Origin: Bettongia penicillata ogilbyi
Lineage: Eukaryota; Chordata; Mammalia; Diprotodontia; Potoroidae
Reading direction: 5' to 3'
DNA: 64,000 nucleotides
NCBI GenBank assembly: GCA_023548195.1
Contig: JAJHZJ010000221.1
Location: 434,001 to 498,000, forward strand
The notes under the pieces are model-generated. The model ran no database searches. It had not been told where the DNA came from and saw nothing but the letters and a program-made list of their open reading frames with translations. Shown piece by piece: positions 25,201 to 36,526 of this stretch; positions within the stretch are counted from its first letter, which is position 1; every line of letters starts with the position of its first letter. Made by a program: the position numbers and the translations under genes.

Positions 25201-25985
25201 TATGATTAAAACTTTTTTACAGTCAATTTTTAATTTTTAAAAAGTAAATTGTTTTCAACCAGTTTGCCCCACCTAGAAATCCACATTTACTGTTCTGTTT
25301 GTTCTACCTGCTTTTTCTTACTTTCCTTCCTTTGCTTGTTTTACCAGTTACCTTTCCTTAACTTTCTTGAACCTGATTCTTCAAGTTCCACTTGAAAGAT
25401 TAATCCTTTTCCATGTCCTAAATCCCTTGGTATCTCCCTTAGTTGTCCTTCAGAAGCAGAAACTAGGACAATAATGGAGAGCTTCCTCTTTCAGTTTTTT
25501 TTTTTTTTTTGGTTTTTGGTTTTTTTTTTGGTTCATCTCCCGTTTTGCCAAATTTCTTCTCCTCGGATCCAACCTCTGCCCTACATTAGTAGTCCAGATT
25601 CCTACAAGTCACTTACACCATTTCCTTCTCATTATTCGATTCAGACCCTTCTCCCTTCTCATAGTCTTCCTCCTACAATCTTCCATAGAAGCCTCTTCCC
25701 CATTTGCCCCTGGTCCATCCTGTGTCATGTACCATAAATGTATCAGTAACTGCGACCTGTGTGTCAACAATCACATACGCAAGTGCTTTTAGTACTCTGG
25801 GGTACCATTCCTCTCTGTGCCTGCTGACTTAGATTTATCCAAACCTTCAGTCAATTTCTCTCTCTCTCTCATTTGAGGATCAGATAGAGAATAAAAGTTC
25901 CACTTAAGAAGTGGCTATCCATTTTTTTAAGGTTATAATAAATCATTATTAGAGCAAGTTGAAAAAATAAAAGCATTAACTATTT
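22200..25985. other. Intron stretch, probably more old LINE sequence; no gene seen
   Basis: Apart from a TA/CA microsatellite at 22245-22320 and T-runs at 25490-25530, this is AT-rich diverged sequence. Parts (22680-23260, 'ctttgaaatctgctttgtcaa') look like a continuation of the LINE remnants on the - strand. Short open frames of 60-95 codons have no recognisable domains. No SPEF2 exon was found here. Confidence 0.4.
22245..22322. repeat. TA/TG/CA microsatellite
   Basis: 'tatgtatatatgtgtgtat' then (CA)n at 22300-22318. Confidence 0.9.
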
Positions 25986-25989
25986 TAAC

Positions 25990-26248
25990 TTTGGAAGGAA
26001 ACAAGCATTTATTAAATGCCTACTCTGTGCCAGGCATGTGGGCAAGTGCTTTTGAAATATTTTCTTATTTGATTCTCACAATAACCCTGTGATATAGGTG
26101 CTATGAGTATATCCCAATTTTACAACTGAGGAAACTGAGACAAACAGAAGTTATGTGAATTACTTAGGGTGAGATAGTTAGTAAATGTCTGAGACTGGAT
26201 TTGAACTGAAATCTTCCTAACTCCGGACCCAGAGCTCTATCCATTGGC
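25990..26248 (-). repeat. THER1-type CORE-SINE with L2 tail
   Basis: 'acaagcatttattaaatgcc', 'ctctgtgccaggcatg', 'acaactgaggaaactgagac', 'gtctgagactggatttgaac', 'cagagctctatccattgg'. Full-length reverse copy. Confidence 0.78.
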
Positions 26249-26249
26249 A

Positions 26250-26356
26250 GAGAGAGAGAGAAAGAGAGATTTGGGGGTAGAGGAATAGTGAGAATGAGGA
26301 GACAAAGATAGACAGACAGACAGAGAAATTGTGTGTGTGTGTGTATGTGTGTGTTC
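26250..26356. repeat. GA and TG simple repeats
   Basis: 'gagagagagaaagagaga' near 26255, 'gacagacagacagag' near 26310 and (TG)n 26330-26354. Confidence 0.88.
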
Positions 26357-26974
26357 CAGCTCTTGAACTGGTTCCTAATTACTAATCATTACTATATAAT
26401 GTCTCCACACCAAGTTTAGGATTAAATTCTTCATCCATTTCCTCTCTCTCTGGATAGTCTATAGTGCTTTGATAGCATTAAAGCTTCTGTTTCTACCTGT
26501 TGATTTTCATCCAAATGTTTGCTATCATGATTCTGCCCTACCCCACCCAACAACAAAAAAACTCTGGGGTCTGAGATTTTTTTCATGAAACTATATCTTC
26601 TTAACTCATAATATTTGTCTTCTTTCCTCTCTTCCTACACATTGTGTCTACTCTATTTCTTTTTAATAAGGTACCCCCTCCTTCCAGAGTCGTATTACAA
26701 TCATGAATCACTTCTGAACAAGTCTCTTATGATATTCAAGATGTCAATTTTTCCTCAAGTTCTCCATTATTTTCCAAAGATTAAAGTCAATAATTATAAC
26801 AATCCCATTCATAATTACCTCTTAAGTACCCTTCATATAATCTGACTGGACCTTGAGAGAGACAGAAATTCATTTAAAGTGGCTGAGTGCTCTTACTGTC
26901 TTTCTCACCAACCTTGGCTTGTATTCCCTCCCAGTGATGTCCATTCTATCTTTTTCAATTTTAGAATACTAGTC

Positions 26975-27180
26975 ATAATAGTTAATATTTATGTAATACT
27001 TGCTATGTGCCGGGTCTTCTTTTAAACTTTTTATCTCATTTGATCCGCACAACCCTAAGAAGTAGATACTATTATTTTCCCCATCTTACAGATGAAGAAA
27101 CTGAGGCACACAGGAAAGTAAGTGACCACCCCAGGGTCACAAAGCCAATAAGTGTCTAGCCCTGGATTTGAACTCTTTTT
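26975..27180 (-). repeat. THER1/MIR-type SINE
   Basis: 'ttgctatgtgccgggtc', 'atctcatttgatccgcac', 'cagatgaagaaactgaggc', 'ccagggtcacaaagccaat'. Reverse orientation; an L2 fragment follows. Confidence 0.74.
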
Positions 27181-27189
27181 TTTCAACTT

Positions 27190-27425
27190 GATGATACCAC
27201 CCTAGTTCAAGTCCTTATCACTTCTTACTTAGATTATTGTAAAAGCCTCCTAATTTTTTTCTTCAGCTCTAATTCATCTTCCAGAGGTGCAGTTGACTAA
27301 ACCTTCCTAAAACGTATGTTGTACCATGTCAACCCTCTGCTCAAAAATCTTCAGTGGCTCTCCATTACCTCTAGGATAAAGGACAATCTCAGACTAACAG
27401 TCTGCTTAGGTCTGAATCCTAAATT
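27190..27425 (-). mobile_element. L2 LINE fragment
   Basis: Same reversed L2 order as at 2.4 kb: 'cttacttagattattgta', 'aaaagcctcctaattttt', 'gtaccatgtcaaccctctgc', 'tcagtggctctccattacct'. Diverged and non-coding. Confidence 0.62.
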
Positions 27426-27429
27426 GTAA

Positions 27430-28377
27430 TAAATAACTTTCACAAGAGTTATGGTTATAATGACATCTGGTTTATTGAAATGATACACAGAAATAAGTGT
27501 TATTCAGCAGCCTACTTCCTACCAGAAGAAGGCATAGCAAGCTCTGAATCTATAACCTAAACCACTGTGCCATGAGCACAGGAGAGCCACCAATGAATGG
27601 CTCTGAATGGTTGTTGGCATCTTTATGCCAAAGCCTAGCGTGATTTAAGGCCCTTTGGGGCAGAAGAACTTTTATATTTTATACCCTTTAGAGACTAGAT
27701 AGAAAATTATTGTGCAGCTGAATCTCTTCCAATGGGATTTCATGACAGAGAAGTTCCCTTGGAATGGAAAAATAAAGCTTCCTAACTCATCAGAAGACTT
27801 GCCTCAAGGCAACATCGTTGCTTACTAGCCTTGCACCAAGAACAATTAATGGAAGATGTCAGGATCTCAGATCAAGGAGGATACAAGCTCCTTTTCTTGA
27901 GGGGATTGGACAGTCAGGTGTAGAAAGAAGTTAATTCCTCTAGCAGAAAATCAAAATTCACTTGGAGCTAATTCTTGGAAAATGGAAACATGAAAACAAG
28001 CAAAACCCAAGGCGTGAGTAGGTGACTAGTACCTGTGATCAGCCGCGTCAGTAAGAAGCTTTCCTTCCAACTCTGTGCCAGAGGGCCCTTGCATTCTGAT
28101 TCCTGTCTGCCTTCCCTGTCTTATTTCATACTATCTCCCTCCCTGAACTCCAGCACCCAGTTAGACTGGGTTAGGAGCTCTTGGACAAACTCAGCTTTCA
28201 GGTAGGCTCTCCCTGTAACGCATTCACATAGGTTTTCCCTGTAAACTCCATTCTCATCTGTCCTCTTCAGAAGCCTTGTCTTCCCACTAGGATTCACTCA
28301 GATCCCAGCTCCCCTTTCTTGGTGAGTGAAGTAAGTGAAGTATTTCCTGATTCCTAATTAGAGGCAGTTAAGTAATG
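27430..28377. other. Intron, possible old LTR-like sequence
   Basis: 'tctggtttattgaaatgat' near 27465 and a nearly 900-bp stretch with no SINE or LINE words could be an LTR on the - strand, but no matching second LTR or retroviral frame was seen. Weak. Confidence 0.2.
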
Positions 28378-28642
28378 CAGCAGGACAGCTAAGTGGTGCC
28401 ATAGTACATAGAATGCTGGGCCTGGAACCAGAAAGACTCATCTTCCTAAGTACGAATCTGGCCTCGGACATTTACTCGTTGTGTGATTCTAGCCAAGTCA
28501 CTTAACCCTGTTTGCCTCAGCTTATTTATCTGTAAAATGAGCTGGAGGAAATGAGAAACAACTCCCTTTATCTTTGCTGAGAAAATCTGAAAATGAAGTC
28601 ACAGAGTTGGACATGACTGAAACAACTGAACGACAACAAATA
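28378..28642 (+). repeat. MAR1-type CORE-SINE with RTE tail
   Basis: tRNA-like head (acagctaagtggtgccatag), CORE part (tgattctagccaagtcactt, 'cctcagcttatttatctg') and an RTE/BovB-like tail (ttatctttgctgag, 'cagagttggacatgactg', 'aacaactgaacgacaac'). + orientation, nearly full length. Confidence 0.82.
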
Positions 28643-28644
28643 AA

Positions 28645-28905
28645 GTAGTGGGGTGTAGTAGTGTCGTAGCTGACTAGACAACAGCAAGCGGAGTGGTAGA
28701 CAGAGTACAGCCTGGGAATCCGGGACCTTAAATCCAGCCTGGGAATCCGGGACCTTAAATCCAGCCTGAGACACGTGCCGTAGGATCCTGGGCAGGTCAC
28801 TTTCCTCATCTGTACAGTGAAGATGATAATAGTGCCCCAGAACGATCGTAAGGATACAGTGAAATAAAATTTCCAAGTTATTTACAAATGTAAATTTGGG
28901 TAAAG
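28645..28905 (+). repeat. MIR-like SINE carrying a perfect 27-bp duplication
   Basis: Head and CORE phrases (ggatcctgggcaggtcac, 'ctcatctgtacagtgaaga') follow directly on the MAR1 element. Positions 28711-28737 are repeated base for base at 28738-28764 inside the head region. Confidence 0.7.
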
Positions 28906-28915
28906 GAAGAATACC

Positions 28916-29085
28916 GTAACATTTTACAAATCGTTATAGTCACGAAAGTGCGGGGCAGTTCGAGGGGCTGAGGAAGGGGGAGAATCTGGCCCAGCTGGTC
29001 CTCTTGATACGTAGTCCTGGCTTCTTCCCAGTGTCTACCACCGAGTTCAAAGTGGGAGGATACAAGAATGATTGAAGTCAGGTCT
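28916..29085 (+). repeat. Direct repeat X, copy 1
   Basis: Shares 'tctaccacNNagttcaaagt' style blocks, 'gatacNtNgtcctggcttcttccca'-like order and 'ctggcccagctNgtNctcttg' with 30824-31005. It is best conserved from the G-run at about 28975 to 29080. It may be a local duplication or an unrecognised interspersed repeat. Confidence 0.7.
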
Positions 29086-29174
29086 TGTATTTCCCTCTAT
29101 TTATTTATCTATAAATCCTAGTTGTTAGCTGTCTCATAAGTATTTGCACCCTCCCTCCCTCAGTATATGTTACG

Positions 29175-29432
29175 ATTATTGAGTTGTTTCTGTTGTGTCC
29201 GACTCTTTGTGACCCCATTTGGGATTTTCTTGACAAAGGTACTACAGTAATTTGCCATTTCCTTCTCCAGGTCATTTTTACATATGAAACTGAGCCAAAA
29301 AGGTTTAAGTCACTTTCCAGGGTCACACTGTTCCAGAAAACATCCAGATTTGAGGCCAGATTTGGCCTCATGGAAAAGAGTCTTCCTGATTCTCAGTCCA
29401 CTGCTCTATCTACTGCACCACCTAACTGCCCC
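29175..29432 (-). repeat. MAR1-type CORE-SINE with RTE tail
   Basis: Reverse orientation: RTE-like tail first (tgtccgactctttgtgacc, 'gccatttccttctccagg'), then CORE (ccagggtcacactgtt), then the reversed tRNA-like head (ctactgcaccacctaactg). Confidence 0.85.
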
Positions 29433-29559
29433 TCTTCAATCTATCTTGGTGTCCTACGCCCAACAACCACCAGTACTACCATTAGAATATAATCTTCTTT
29501 AGGTGAAGGCATTTTTCAAGTCATGTTTACCTCTCTGTGACCTAATTTGTTTTACTTTG

Positions 29560-29735
29560 TTTTTTTTGGCAAAAATACTGGAGTTATTAGATATTTCCTT
29601 CTCCAGCTTATTTTTACTGATAAGGAACTTAGGCAAATAGGGTTAAGGGACTTACCCAGAGTCACACAGCTAATAAGTGTCTAAGACTGGATTTGAATTC
29701 ATAAAGATGAGCCTTCCTGATTGCAGGCCACATAG
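29560..29735 (-). repeat. MAR1-type SINE fragment
   Basis: Reverse orientation: 'ggcaaaaatactggagtt', 'atttccttctccagc', 'cccagagtcacacagctaat', 'gatttgaattcataaagatg'. It ends about 130 bp before SPEF2 window exon 8. Confidence 0.78.
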
Positions 29736-29863
29736 AAGTGATTAATAAATATTTGTTGAATTTAATTGTTTAATAACTGTGTACACATGTACCATATGAA
29801 GATATATAATGTGTGTATTTAAAAAATCTGAAATTTACTCAAAACATTTTACTTGTTCTTTAG

Positions 29864-29983
29864 CTACATCTCCAGAAGTCCCTCCTGTGGTTCTAACACC
29901 AGAGGAACTGGAAGAGCTGGAAAAGAAGAAAGAACTGAAAATTAAAGTAAAGGATGAACATCTTGCAGCCCTTCAATGTGAAG
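29864..29983 (+). CDS. SPEF2: SPEF2 coding exon (window exon 8)
   Basis: Acceptor 'cttgttctttag', donor 'aag|gtatgt'. Two bases complete an Ala codon; then TSPEVPPVVLTPEELEELE and KKKELKIKVKDEHLAALQCE. It is in phase 1 on both sides. The Glu/Lys alternation after PEELEEL predicts a single long helix. It lies inside a region with two pairs of direct repeats (see findings). Confidence 0.9.
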
Positions 29984-30150
29984 GTATGTAATAACCACAT
30001 CATTTTCATAGAAAAACAAATAAATACTCACTAAACTGACAAATCATAGAGGAATCCTAAACAGGGTTGGTTATCCTGTGTCAACACTACAACAAAACAA
30101 ATAGATTGCTAAGTGAACAACTCAATGCCATGCTTGTTCTGTCTATGCAG

Positions 30151-30365
30151 GCAAAACAATGCGTGGCTAAAAAAATGAGAATTCTTAGTGACTTACTTGA
30201 ATTGAAAAAAATGACAGAGATTCTTTTTTTAAGGTTGAAAGTGTAAAATGTGACAGATCTTCAAATCCATTGACAATACAAGTATTGGCAGTAACATTTG
30301 TTGGCCATTCCGTTGGTATTTCATCTTTCCAAGTGACAAACTCAGGCTCCACATGTCCTTTTGAC
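30151..30365 (+). repeat. Direct repeat Y, copy 1
   Basis: 'aatgcgtggctaaaaaaatg', 'gtgtaaaatgtgacagat', 'gcagtaacatttgttggcc', 'gtgacaaactcaggctcc'. Matches 31737-31960 along its length with a few small gaps. Confidence 0.78.
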
Positions 30366-30823
30366 TTGTCTGATGTTTTCCCTAAATTGGATTTTGTATT
30401 GAATTTGGTGTCACAGTCTTGCTCTAACCTCAGAGGAGGATGTAGAGATATTAGAAAGGGAGAGTCAGGCTGTGGAACAGGTGCTGAGATTCACCAGCCT
30501 GAGAAGGAGACTGAAGGGAGGTTTAAAGAAATGGGGTGAATTACAATGGGAATGGTTTAGATCTGCAACTAAGATGGAAAAAATTCCTAATGGAGGATTC
30601 TTAGACACTGAAATTTAGTTCTTAGGAGTTAAAATTGTAAAATTCCCCTCTTTGAAGACCAGTAAGAAAGGAGAAATGGCCCCTGGGGCAGGGCTGATGG
30701 GAAATTATTAGGTACTTTCCTTCCTAAAGCTGGTTAACAGTTTGCCTCTTTGATCTTGAAATTCTGGGAACCAAATGAAAAAGAAGGATTTCAGAGATCA
30801 GAAAATAGAGACAAAATATCATT

Positions 30824-31005
30824 GTCTTTTACAAATCATTATAGCCAGTGGTTAGAGACTGAGGTCATCCAAGTGCAGGATCGTTGGGGGGTGGGGGAGA
30901 GTCCTGGCCCAGCTAGTACTCTTGATACTTCCTGACTTCTTCCCATTGTCTACCACAAAGTTCAAAGTGGGAGGAGTAGAGAAATGGTTGAAGTCGGGTT
31001 CCATG
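30824..31005 (+). repeat. Direct repeat X, copy 2
   Basis: Second copy of 28916-29085 about 1.9 kb downstream: 'ttttacaaatcattatag', 'tcctggcccagctagtact', 'acttcttcccattgtctacc', 'gttcaaagtgggagga'. Confidence 0.7.
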
Positions 31006-31602
31006 CTGCCATTGTACTGCCCAGTCCTATCCTGAATGATTGCTATGGCTCTCTACATCCTACCCATGGCTCTTCTGTGCATCATGTGCCCCTCTAACCT
31101 TTAAAGCCTGTAGGACTACATCATCCACAAGGCTGCTACAGTTCCCTTAGTGAATCTTTTGATTCCAGAAAACCTCTCCGGGGCACAAAGTCACAAGAAC
31201 TTACCCAGTTGCCTCCCTGTGGTTTTAAAATAGTGAAACAATCAGGATAGTTCTTACTTCTTAGTCATGATTAGAAGAGATGTCTCCTGCACACACGTGG
31301 TATTTGCTTTCTCACTTCGGAATTGACTAGAGAGGCTGAGCATGTCATGTAAGCCAGAAAAGAATGAAAACCAATGCTGGTTTTAATGCAAATATCTTTC
31401 TGTACTTTTCTTCTCAATTAAATAAACCAAAGTGGTTCAGAAGTTAGGAGAGTGCTTCTTGTTTATGAGAACACAGGGCTGTGTGTTCAAATCCTCACCA
31501 TTTGACAGGGAATTCTTTGTTTCAAATGATTTTCATTCACTTGAAAATATGTGTACATATTATTCAAAACCACCCCTCCCTGACCTCACTTTTTAAATGC
31601 AG

Positions 31603-31741
31603 CACAAGCAACCCAATTCCGGCTCGAGCTAATCAAGGCAAAGGCCCTTGCTCATATGGAAGAACTTCTGGGAAGGGCTGTGGATGTTTACAAACTGATG
31701 GACAAGTGGCTGGGAGCCCGGTACTTGGCGGAAATGGCAAG
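31603..31741 (+). CDS. SPEF2: SPEF2 coding exon (window exon 9)
   Basis: Acceptor 'tttttaaatgcag', donor 'gtaatg'. Reads QATQFRLELIKAKALAHM, then EELLGRAVDVYKLMDKWLGA and RYLAEMA plus two bases. It has 139 nt, starts in phase 1 and ends in phase 2. It is an amphipathic helical stretch. The base after the exon begins a segment duplicated from 1.6 kb upstream. Confidence 0.9.
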
Positions 31742-31960
31742 GTAATGCATGGCTAAAAAATAAGAAAGAATTCTTAGCAGCTTACTTGAATGGAAAACTT
31801 GACAAAGATTATTCTTTAAGGATGGGAGTGTAAAATGTGATAGGTTTTAAAATCTATTTACAATCTCAGCATTAGCAGTAACATTTGTTGGCCATTCTAT
31901 TGGCGTTTGATCTTTCCAAGTGATGACTCAGGCTCCAACTGTCATTTTTCAAACATGAAT
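31737..31960 (+). repeat. Direct repeat Y, copy 2, abutting SPEF2 window exon 9
   Basis: 'aatgcatggctaaaaaataa', 'gtgtaaaatgtgataggt', 'gcagtaacatttgttggcc', 'gtgatgactcaggctcc'. It begins within a few bases of the 3' splice donor side of the exon ending at 31741. Confidence 0.78.
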
Positions 31961-33149
31961 TTTTAGAGGAAGCTAATGAATATGGCCTTCTCATTACTTG
32001 ATTAGAGTTTGGGGTGAAAAGTCAGACAAGAAATTTCCTGAATTTCTGAATATTTTATACCATTATAAATAACAGTTCAAGAATCATAGCATTTTAATGC
32101 TTGAAAGGATCTTAGAGATCATCTGGCTAAACTCCTGTGTTTTGCAAATAAGAAAATTAAGACCAGAGCTAAAGACTATCTGGTGAGAAGTTAAGGAGGC
32201 ATTTACAGAAATACCGGTTGACTTGCTTAGAAAATCCCCTCTGCTGTTTTATAGACAATTTCATCCTATCAGTTGTCTGAGGAAGTTATAGAGGCCTGGT
32301 ATATTAGAAGTAAGACTTGAGTCCTAGTTTCGTCAGTGCTATTAATTAGCTAGGTGACCTTGAGTTCATATATTCCAGTCTCAATTGCCTCATCTGTAAA
32401 ATGAAGATTTGGGCATGGGGTCATTTCAGAGGTTCCTCCTAGCACCATAGTGCTGTTGATCCTTCGAAGTGCAAATTTCGCAATACCCATATGTGACATT
32501 TCAATTCTGAAATTCTGGACATTTTCGTATGCATGGGATCCAACCAAGTGAATGGTGTTCTCAAATTCAGCTGCCATCACTCACAAATCAGTTTGTCATC
32601 TTTTTTTTTTTTTGTTAATAATTGCCGCTTGCTGAAATTTCTACTCTAAACTCTTCATGATACATTTTCAGAGCTATAGACTCCAAAGCAAATGGAGCAT
32701 ATCGCTTTTCAGTCTATTGGCTATTCCATGGCTCTGACTGAAAATGCATAACTCATTAGCCTTGGAGTCTAAATGAAGTCTAAATGGACTTTTACTCTCC
32801 ATAAAGCTGAATACTACTTTCAGGTGATGGAGAATCTTTTTTATAACATGAAAAGTTCTTTTCCACATTGCCATTCATCCAACAAATAATTATTTATTTA
32901 GTGGCTACCAAGGGCTAGGTGCCAGGAAAGAGATGAATTTTAGATAAAATCTGGTTTTTCTCCTTTTGGCACTCACAAGTCTATAGAAGATAAGAGATTC
33001 AAGCACAGATCTTCAGTAATATAAAAACTTGCTTTGAAAAGTACACTGGAGAGGTGCACACAGAAAGCTGTCCAAGGTCCAAAGAGGAAGGTCATTACTG
33101 TAGAGGGTCAGGAAGTTTCCTAGAGAAAATAACATTTGCAATGGACTTC

Positions 33150-33372
33150 CAAGGCCTAATAGATGGTACAGTGGATAATGCCACTCCTGCATTCAGGAAG
33201 ACTCATATGGTTTCAACCACTTAGTGCTATGGTATGTCACTTAATCCTGTTTGCCTCAGTTTTCTCCTCTGTAAAATGCGCTGGAGAAGATGTCAAACCA
33301 CGCCAGACTCTTTGCCAAGAAACCCCCAAGCAGGGTCATAAGGAGTTCACCATGGCTCAACAACCACCACGA
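33150..33372 (+). repeat. MAR1-type CORE-SINE with RTE tail
   Basis: Head 'gatggtacagtggataatg', CORE 'cctgtttgcctcagttttc', tail 'tttgccaagaaacccccaa', 'gggtcataaggag' and 'ggctcaacaaccaccac'. + orientation. Confidence 0.8.
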
Positions 33373-33439
33373 AGAATTGGGTGCAAACACCATGAGCCAA
33401 GGCTCGGAGAAGGGAGAGTGGCAGGGCCGCGGACTTAGG

Positions 33440-33590
33440 ATGGGGGGCCATAGAGGCCTTCTCATTCAGCCCTTCTTTGGAAAAGGAGGAAACTGAGGCT
33501 CCAGGAAGGGAAATACTTTGGCCAAAACCACACAGGTAGTGTATGGCTGTGCCAGAATTAGAATCTAACTCTTTGGACTCCCAATAACAT
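33440..33590 (-). repeat. MIR-type SINE
   Basis: 'aaaggaggaaactgaggctc', 'ccaaaaccacacaggtag'. Reverse orientation, directly before a + copy at 33594. Confidence 0.66.
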
Positions 33591-33593
33591 TCC

Positions 33594-33840
33594 GGGCCTG
33601 CAGCAGATAGAGTATTGGGCCTGGAGTCAGGAAGACCCGGTTCAAATCCAGACCTAGGCTGCATGACTTTGGACTGGTTACTTAGCCACTATCTCCTCAG
33701 TCTGTTTAACTGTAAAATGGGGATAATAAGCACCTGCCTTGTAGGTTTGTTGTGAGGCTCAAATGACATCGCTGTAAAATGCTTAGCACGGTTCCTGGCA
33801 TACAGGAGGAACTATATAAATGCCAGTCATTATATTATTA
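33594..33840 (+). repeat. MIR-type SINE
   Basis: 'gggcctggagtcaggaaga', 'ccggttcaaatccagacc', 'ctgtaaaatggggataataa', 'gcttagcacggttcctggc'. + orientation. It is followed by TA-rich simple sequence to 33905. Confidence 0.76.
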
Positions 33841-34522
33841 TTAATATAATTATCATATATATATAGAACATATGAATTATAATGTCATATATGTATATAA
33901 TTATCATCATTTCAATTTGGTTGTTACGTTGAAGGAAAATTTAGTATGAGACCAGAGGTTAGAGCAAAATCAGACTTTGAATGCTAAGAAAGATTTTCAA
34001 CTTTACTTGGAGGCCCCTGAAAATGTTTGTGTAAAAGAATGGCATGCAAGTGCTAGTCTCTTATTTAAACATTCTATGTAGATTGTGCATTTATTTTTGC
34101 CCTCCCCACCTCCATTTGAAGATATACATATACATATATGTATGTATACAACTGTAGATGAAAAAGCTGGTTATTTTTTCGGTACTGAATACTCATATTC
34201 CTCTGTGGGGGTCTCACTTTTAAATCCAGTTGAGGGCATATTGACCAATCTTTTCAACCTACATACATCCTCCAGTGAAAGTGACTATGGCTCACACTCT
34301 TTGGGTTTTCTCCTCGTTCAGTAACAAACCTTGTTGCCCAGTTACATACTAGTGAATAACTGATTTCCCACTAGGTGGTGCTCGCCTTTTCGGTTACCTG
34401 ATTACTTTGAATTGGACTCATCAGTCAGCTCTGAAAGGGCACCATGCCTCATCTTGTAAGGGCATTCAGTCCCACTATCAGTCTCTTGAAGCAGGAACCA
34501 GTGAAGTAATCCATCATGTCTG

Positions 34523-34571
34523 AGAGATTTATCAAGATAAATCAAGATAAATCAAGAGATTTATCAAGATA
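34523..34571. repeat. Short tandem repeat of 'atcaagataa'
   Basis: The 10-bp unit and 'gagatttatcaagata' repeat several times in 49 bp. Confidence 0.85.
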
Positions 34572-35089
34572 CAATGATTTCACCTTCTTGAAATTATTGC
34601 CTCATTTTAAAAATTGAAATAATAATAAGTCTGAACCCCCTCACAGGTTTTTTTCAGGTCTTACAACTGCTTCTTACCGCACATTTTTCAACAGCTGCCC
34701 CCAAGTCAAATGTCTAAGTTTAATTTCCTTATTAATATTTTCTCCATCTCTTTCTTAAGTCTAAAAATCAACCAAACAGTAAATCAAATCCTGATTTGTA
34801 GCACTGGCCATAAATGCTAACATTAAAAATGTAACAGTTGGTCTCAAGACCTGGTTTAAATTGTTCTATCTCTGGACTTAAATGAAATCATGTGTTTAAA
34901 GAGTTTTGCAAACCTTAAAGTAGTATAGAAATGTCATATATCATTTCAGAAAAAAGTTAACAATTTTCCTTTTTAGAAAATGGGTACATTTGTGTGCTTG
35001 TGTAATGTAATACATGTAATATACATGTGTATACATACATAAACATACGTAAAATATGTCTGGTTTACTACGTACTGAGGTTTGCAAAT

Positions 35090-35985
35090 GTTCTGAAGTC
35101 TCACTGTCTATCTGGCCAAATTTGAACTCAGGACAATGAGTCTTCCTAACTCCAGGCCTGGCACTCTATGCACCATAGCATCACCTAACTGTCCATTAAC
35201 CTCTAATAAGTGTCATACCTGAGGCGCAAATCTAGACCTAGTGGCTATGAATCTAGTCTTTCCATTAAAAACCATTCTCTGTCTACTTATTCCAAGAGCC
35301 ACGTGATTTGATTGCAGCCCTGGTGATGATTATGGAGCTGTTGGGAGATTTCACAGTTGATCACCTGTGCCATGGTGCATTTTGAAAACTTTACCTTAGC
35401 TGGAGAAGCAGCATGTTTGAGTGGATGGAAACCTGGTTCCAGAGCTAGGAAGGCCTGGATTCAAGTCCTGTCTCTGACACAAACTGGTTGTGAGACCCTA
35501 TGCAAGTCACTTAACTTCTCAGTACTTTGGGCAGTACTTGAAGACAAAAGTTTCAGGGCAGAGTGGGTTTCCTCACTAGGAATTTTCTAGAATCAATGAA
35601 TTTAAATGCTCTGTTTACAAAACAAAAACAGAAAAACTTTAGATGACGTTGACACGTGGTGACAAAAATTTACATTAGACGTAACTCTTCTTGATATCCT
35701 ATGAAGCTTTACAATGTTCCTGTTTATAATCTTTATTGAATTTATCCTTTAAAATGATTTGATATGATTTATTATCTGAAAGAAATTCTTAGTGTGCCAT
35801 TCTTATTTGATCAGTCTCTCTGGATATGAGATCAACTCGTATGTACCTTATTGTTTAATAAACTGTATTTATATAGAAAGAGAGACACAGTGCATAATGG
35901 TTAAAGGGCCATGGGTTCAAGTCTTGTCCCTGATACATACTAGCTGTGTGACCATGTATTATACTTTGCCTCTCAATGCACCCCC
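35090..35985. repeat. Three MIR-type SINE fragments
   Basis: 35090-35195 reverse (aatttgaactcaggacaatg, 'ctccaggcctggcactcta'). 35402-35545 forward (cctggattcaagtcctgtc, 'gcaagtcacttaacttctc'). 35878-35985 forward (catgggttcaagtcttgtcc, 'agctgtgtgaccatg'). The rest of this stretch has no recognised content. Confidence 0.62.
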
Positions 35986-36296
35986 AGCAACAATCTAAAC
36001 TTGTGTATTACAGAAACATTACCAATCTACATTTCCATATCAGTGGTTTCTTAAAACTGATGAAATCATAGGTCTCTTTTTCAAAATTGTATAAAAATTG
36101 TTATACTTTTATAAAATGCATAAATTATAAAACTCATTTTCCCCCTAATTCTTACTTTAGTGTGCACATCAAAGTATCTTAACTAGAAGATGCACTTTGA
36201 CTTGCAGTATGTGTGTGTTGTATAAACACCTAATATTATTCTAACATTTTTTAATAGAGAATTACATCGTTTGTGTATTATTTTCCTTCTGCGCAG

Positions 36297-36526
36297 TGTG
36301 GAAAAATTAACCGAAGTAGCTCACTACCACATTGAAACATCAACAAGGATTCAATATGAACTTATTTTAAATGATGAAGACTTCTACATTAATGGCGATG
36401 TGAAAGTCTTTCCGGATCCCCTTCCTCCCATTCGGCCTCCACCTGTGGAGAAAGAAATGAATACTTACCTCACTATCAAACAACTCAACACCCTTCGGAA
36501 AGAGTTTATGGAGATGGCACCTAAAG
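36297..36526 (+). CDS. SPEF2: SPEF2 coding exon (window exon 10)
   Basis: Acceptor 'ttccttctgcgcag', donor 'aaag|gtaggg'. Reads VEKLTEVAHYHIETSTRIQY, ELILNDEDFYINGDVKVFPD, a proline-rich PLPPIRPPPVEKE, and LTIKQLNTLRKEFMEMAPK plus G. It ends in phase 1. The Pro-rich part is a linker; the rest begins the EF-hand-like C-terminal part of SPEF2. It is the last SPEF2 exon before the nested transposase-derived gene and shares its splice phase. Confidence 0.92.

Noticed and set aside
29105..29502. Several overlapping 70-100 codon frames
   Set aside because: They are translations of the MAR1-type SINE at 29175-29432.
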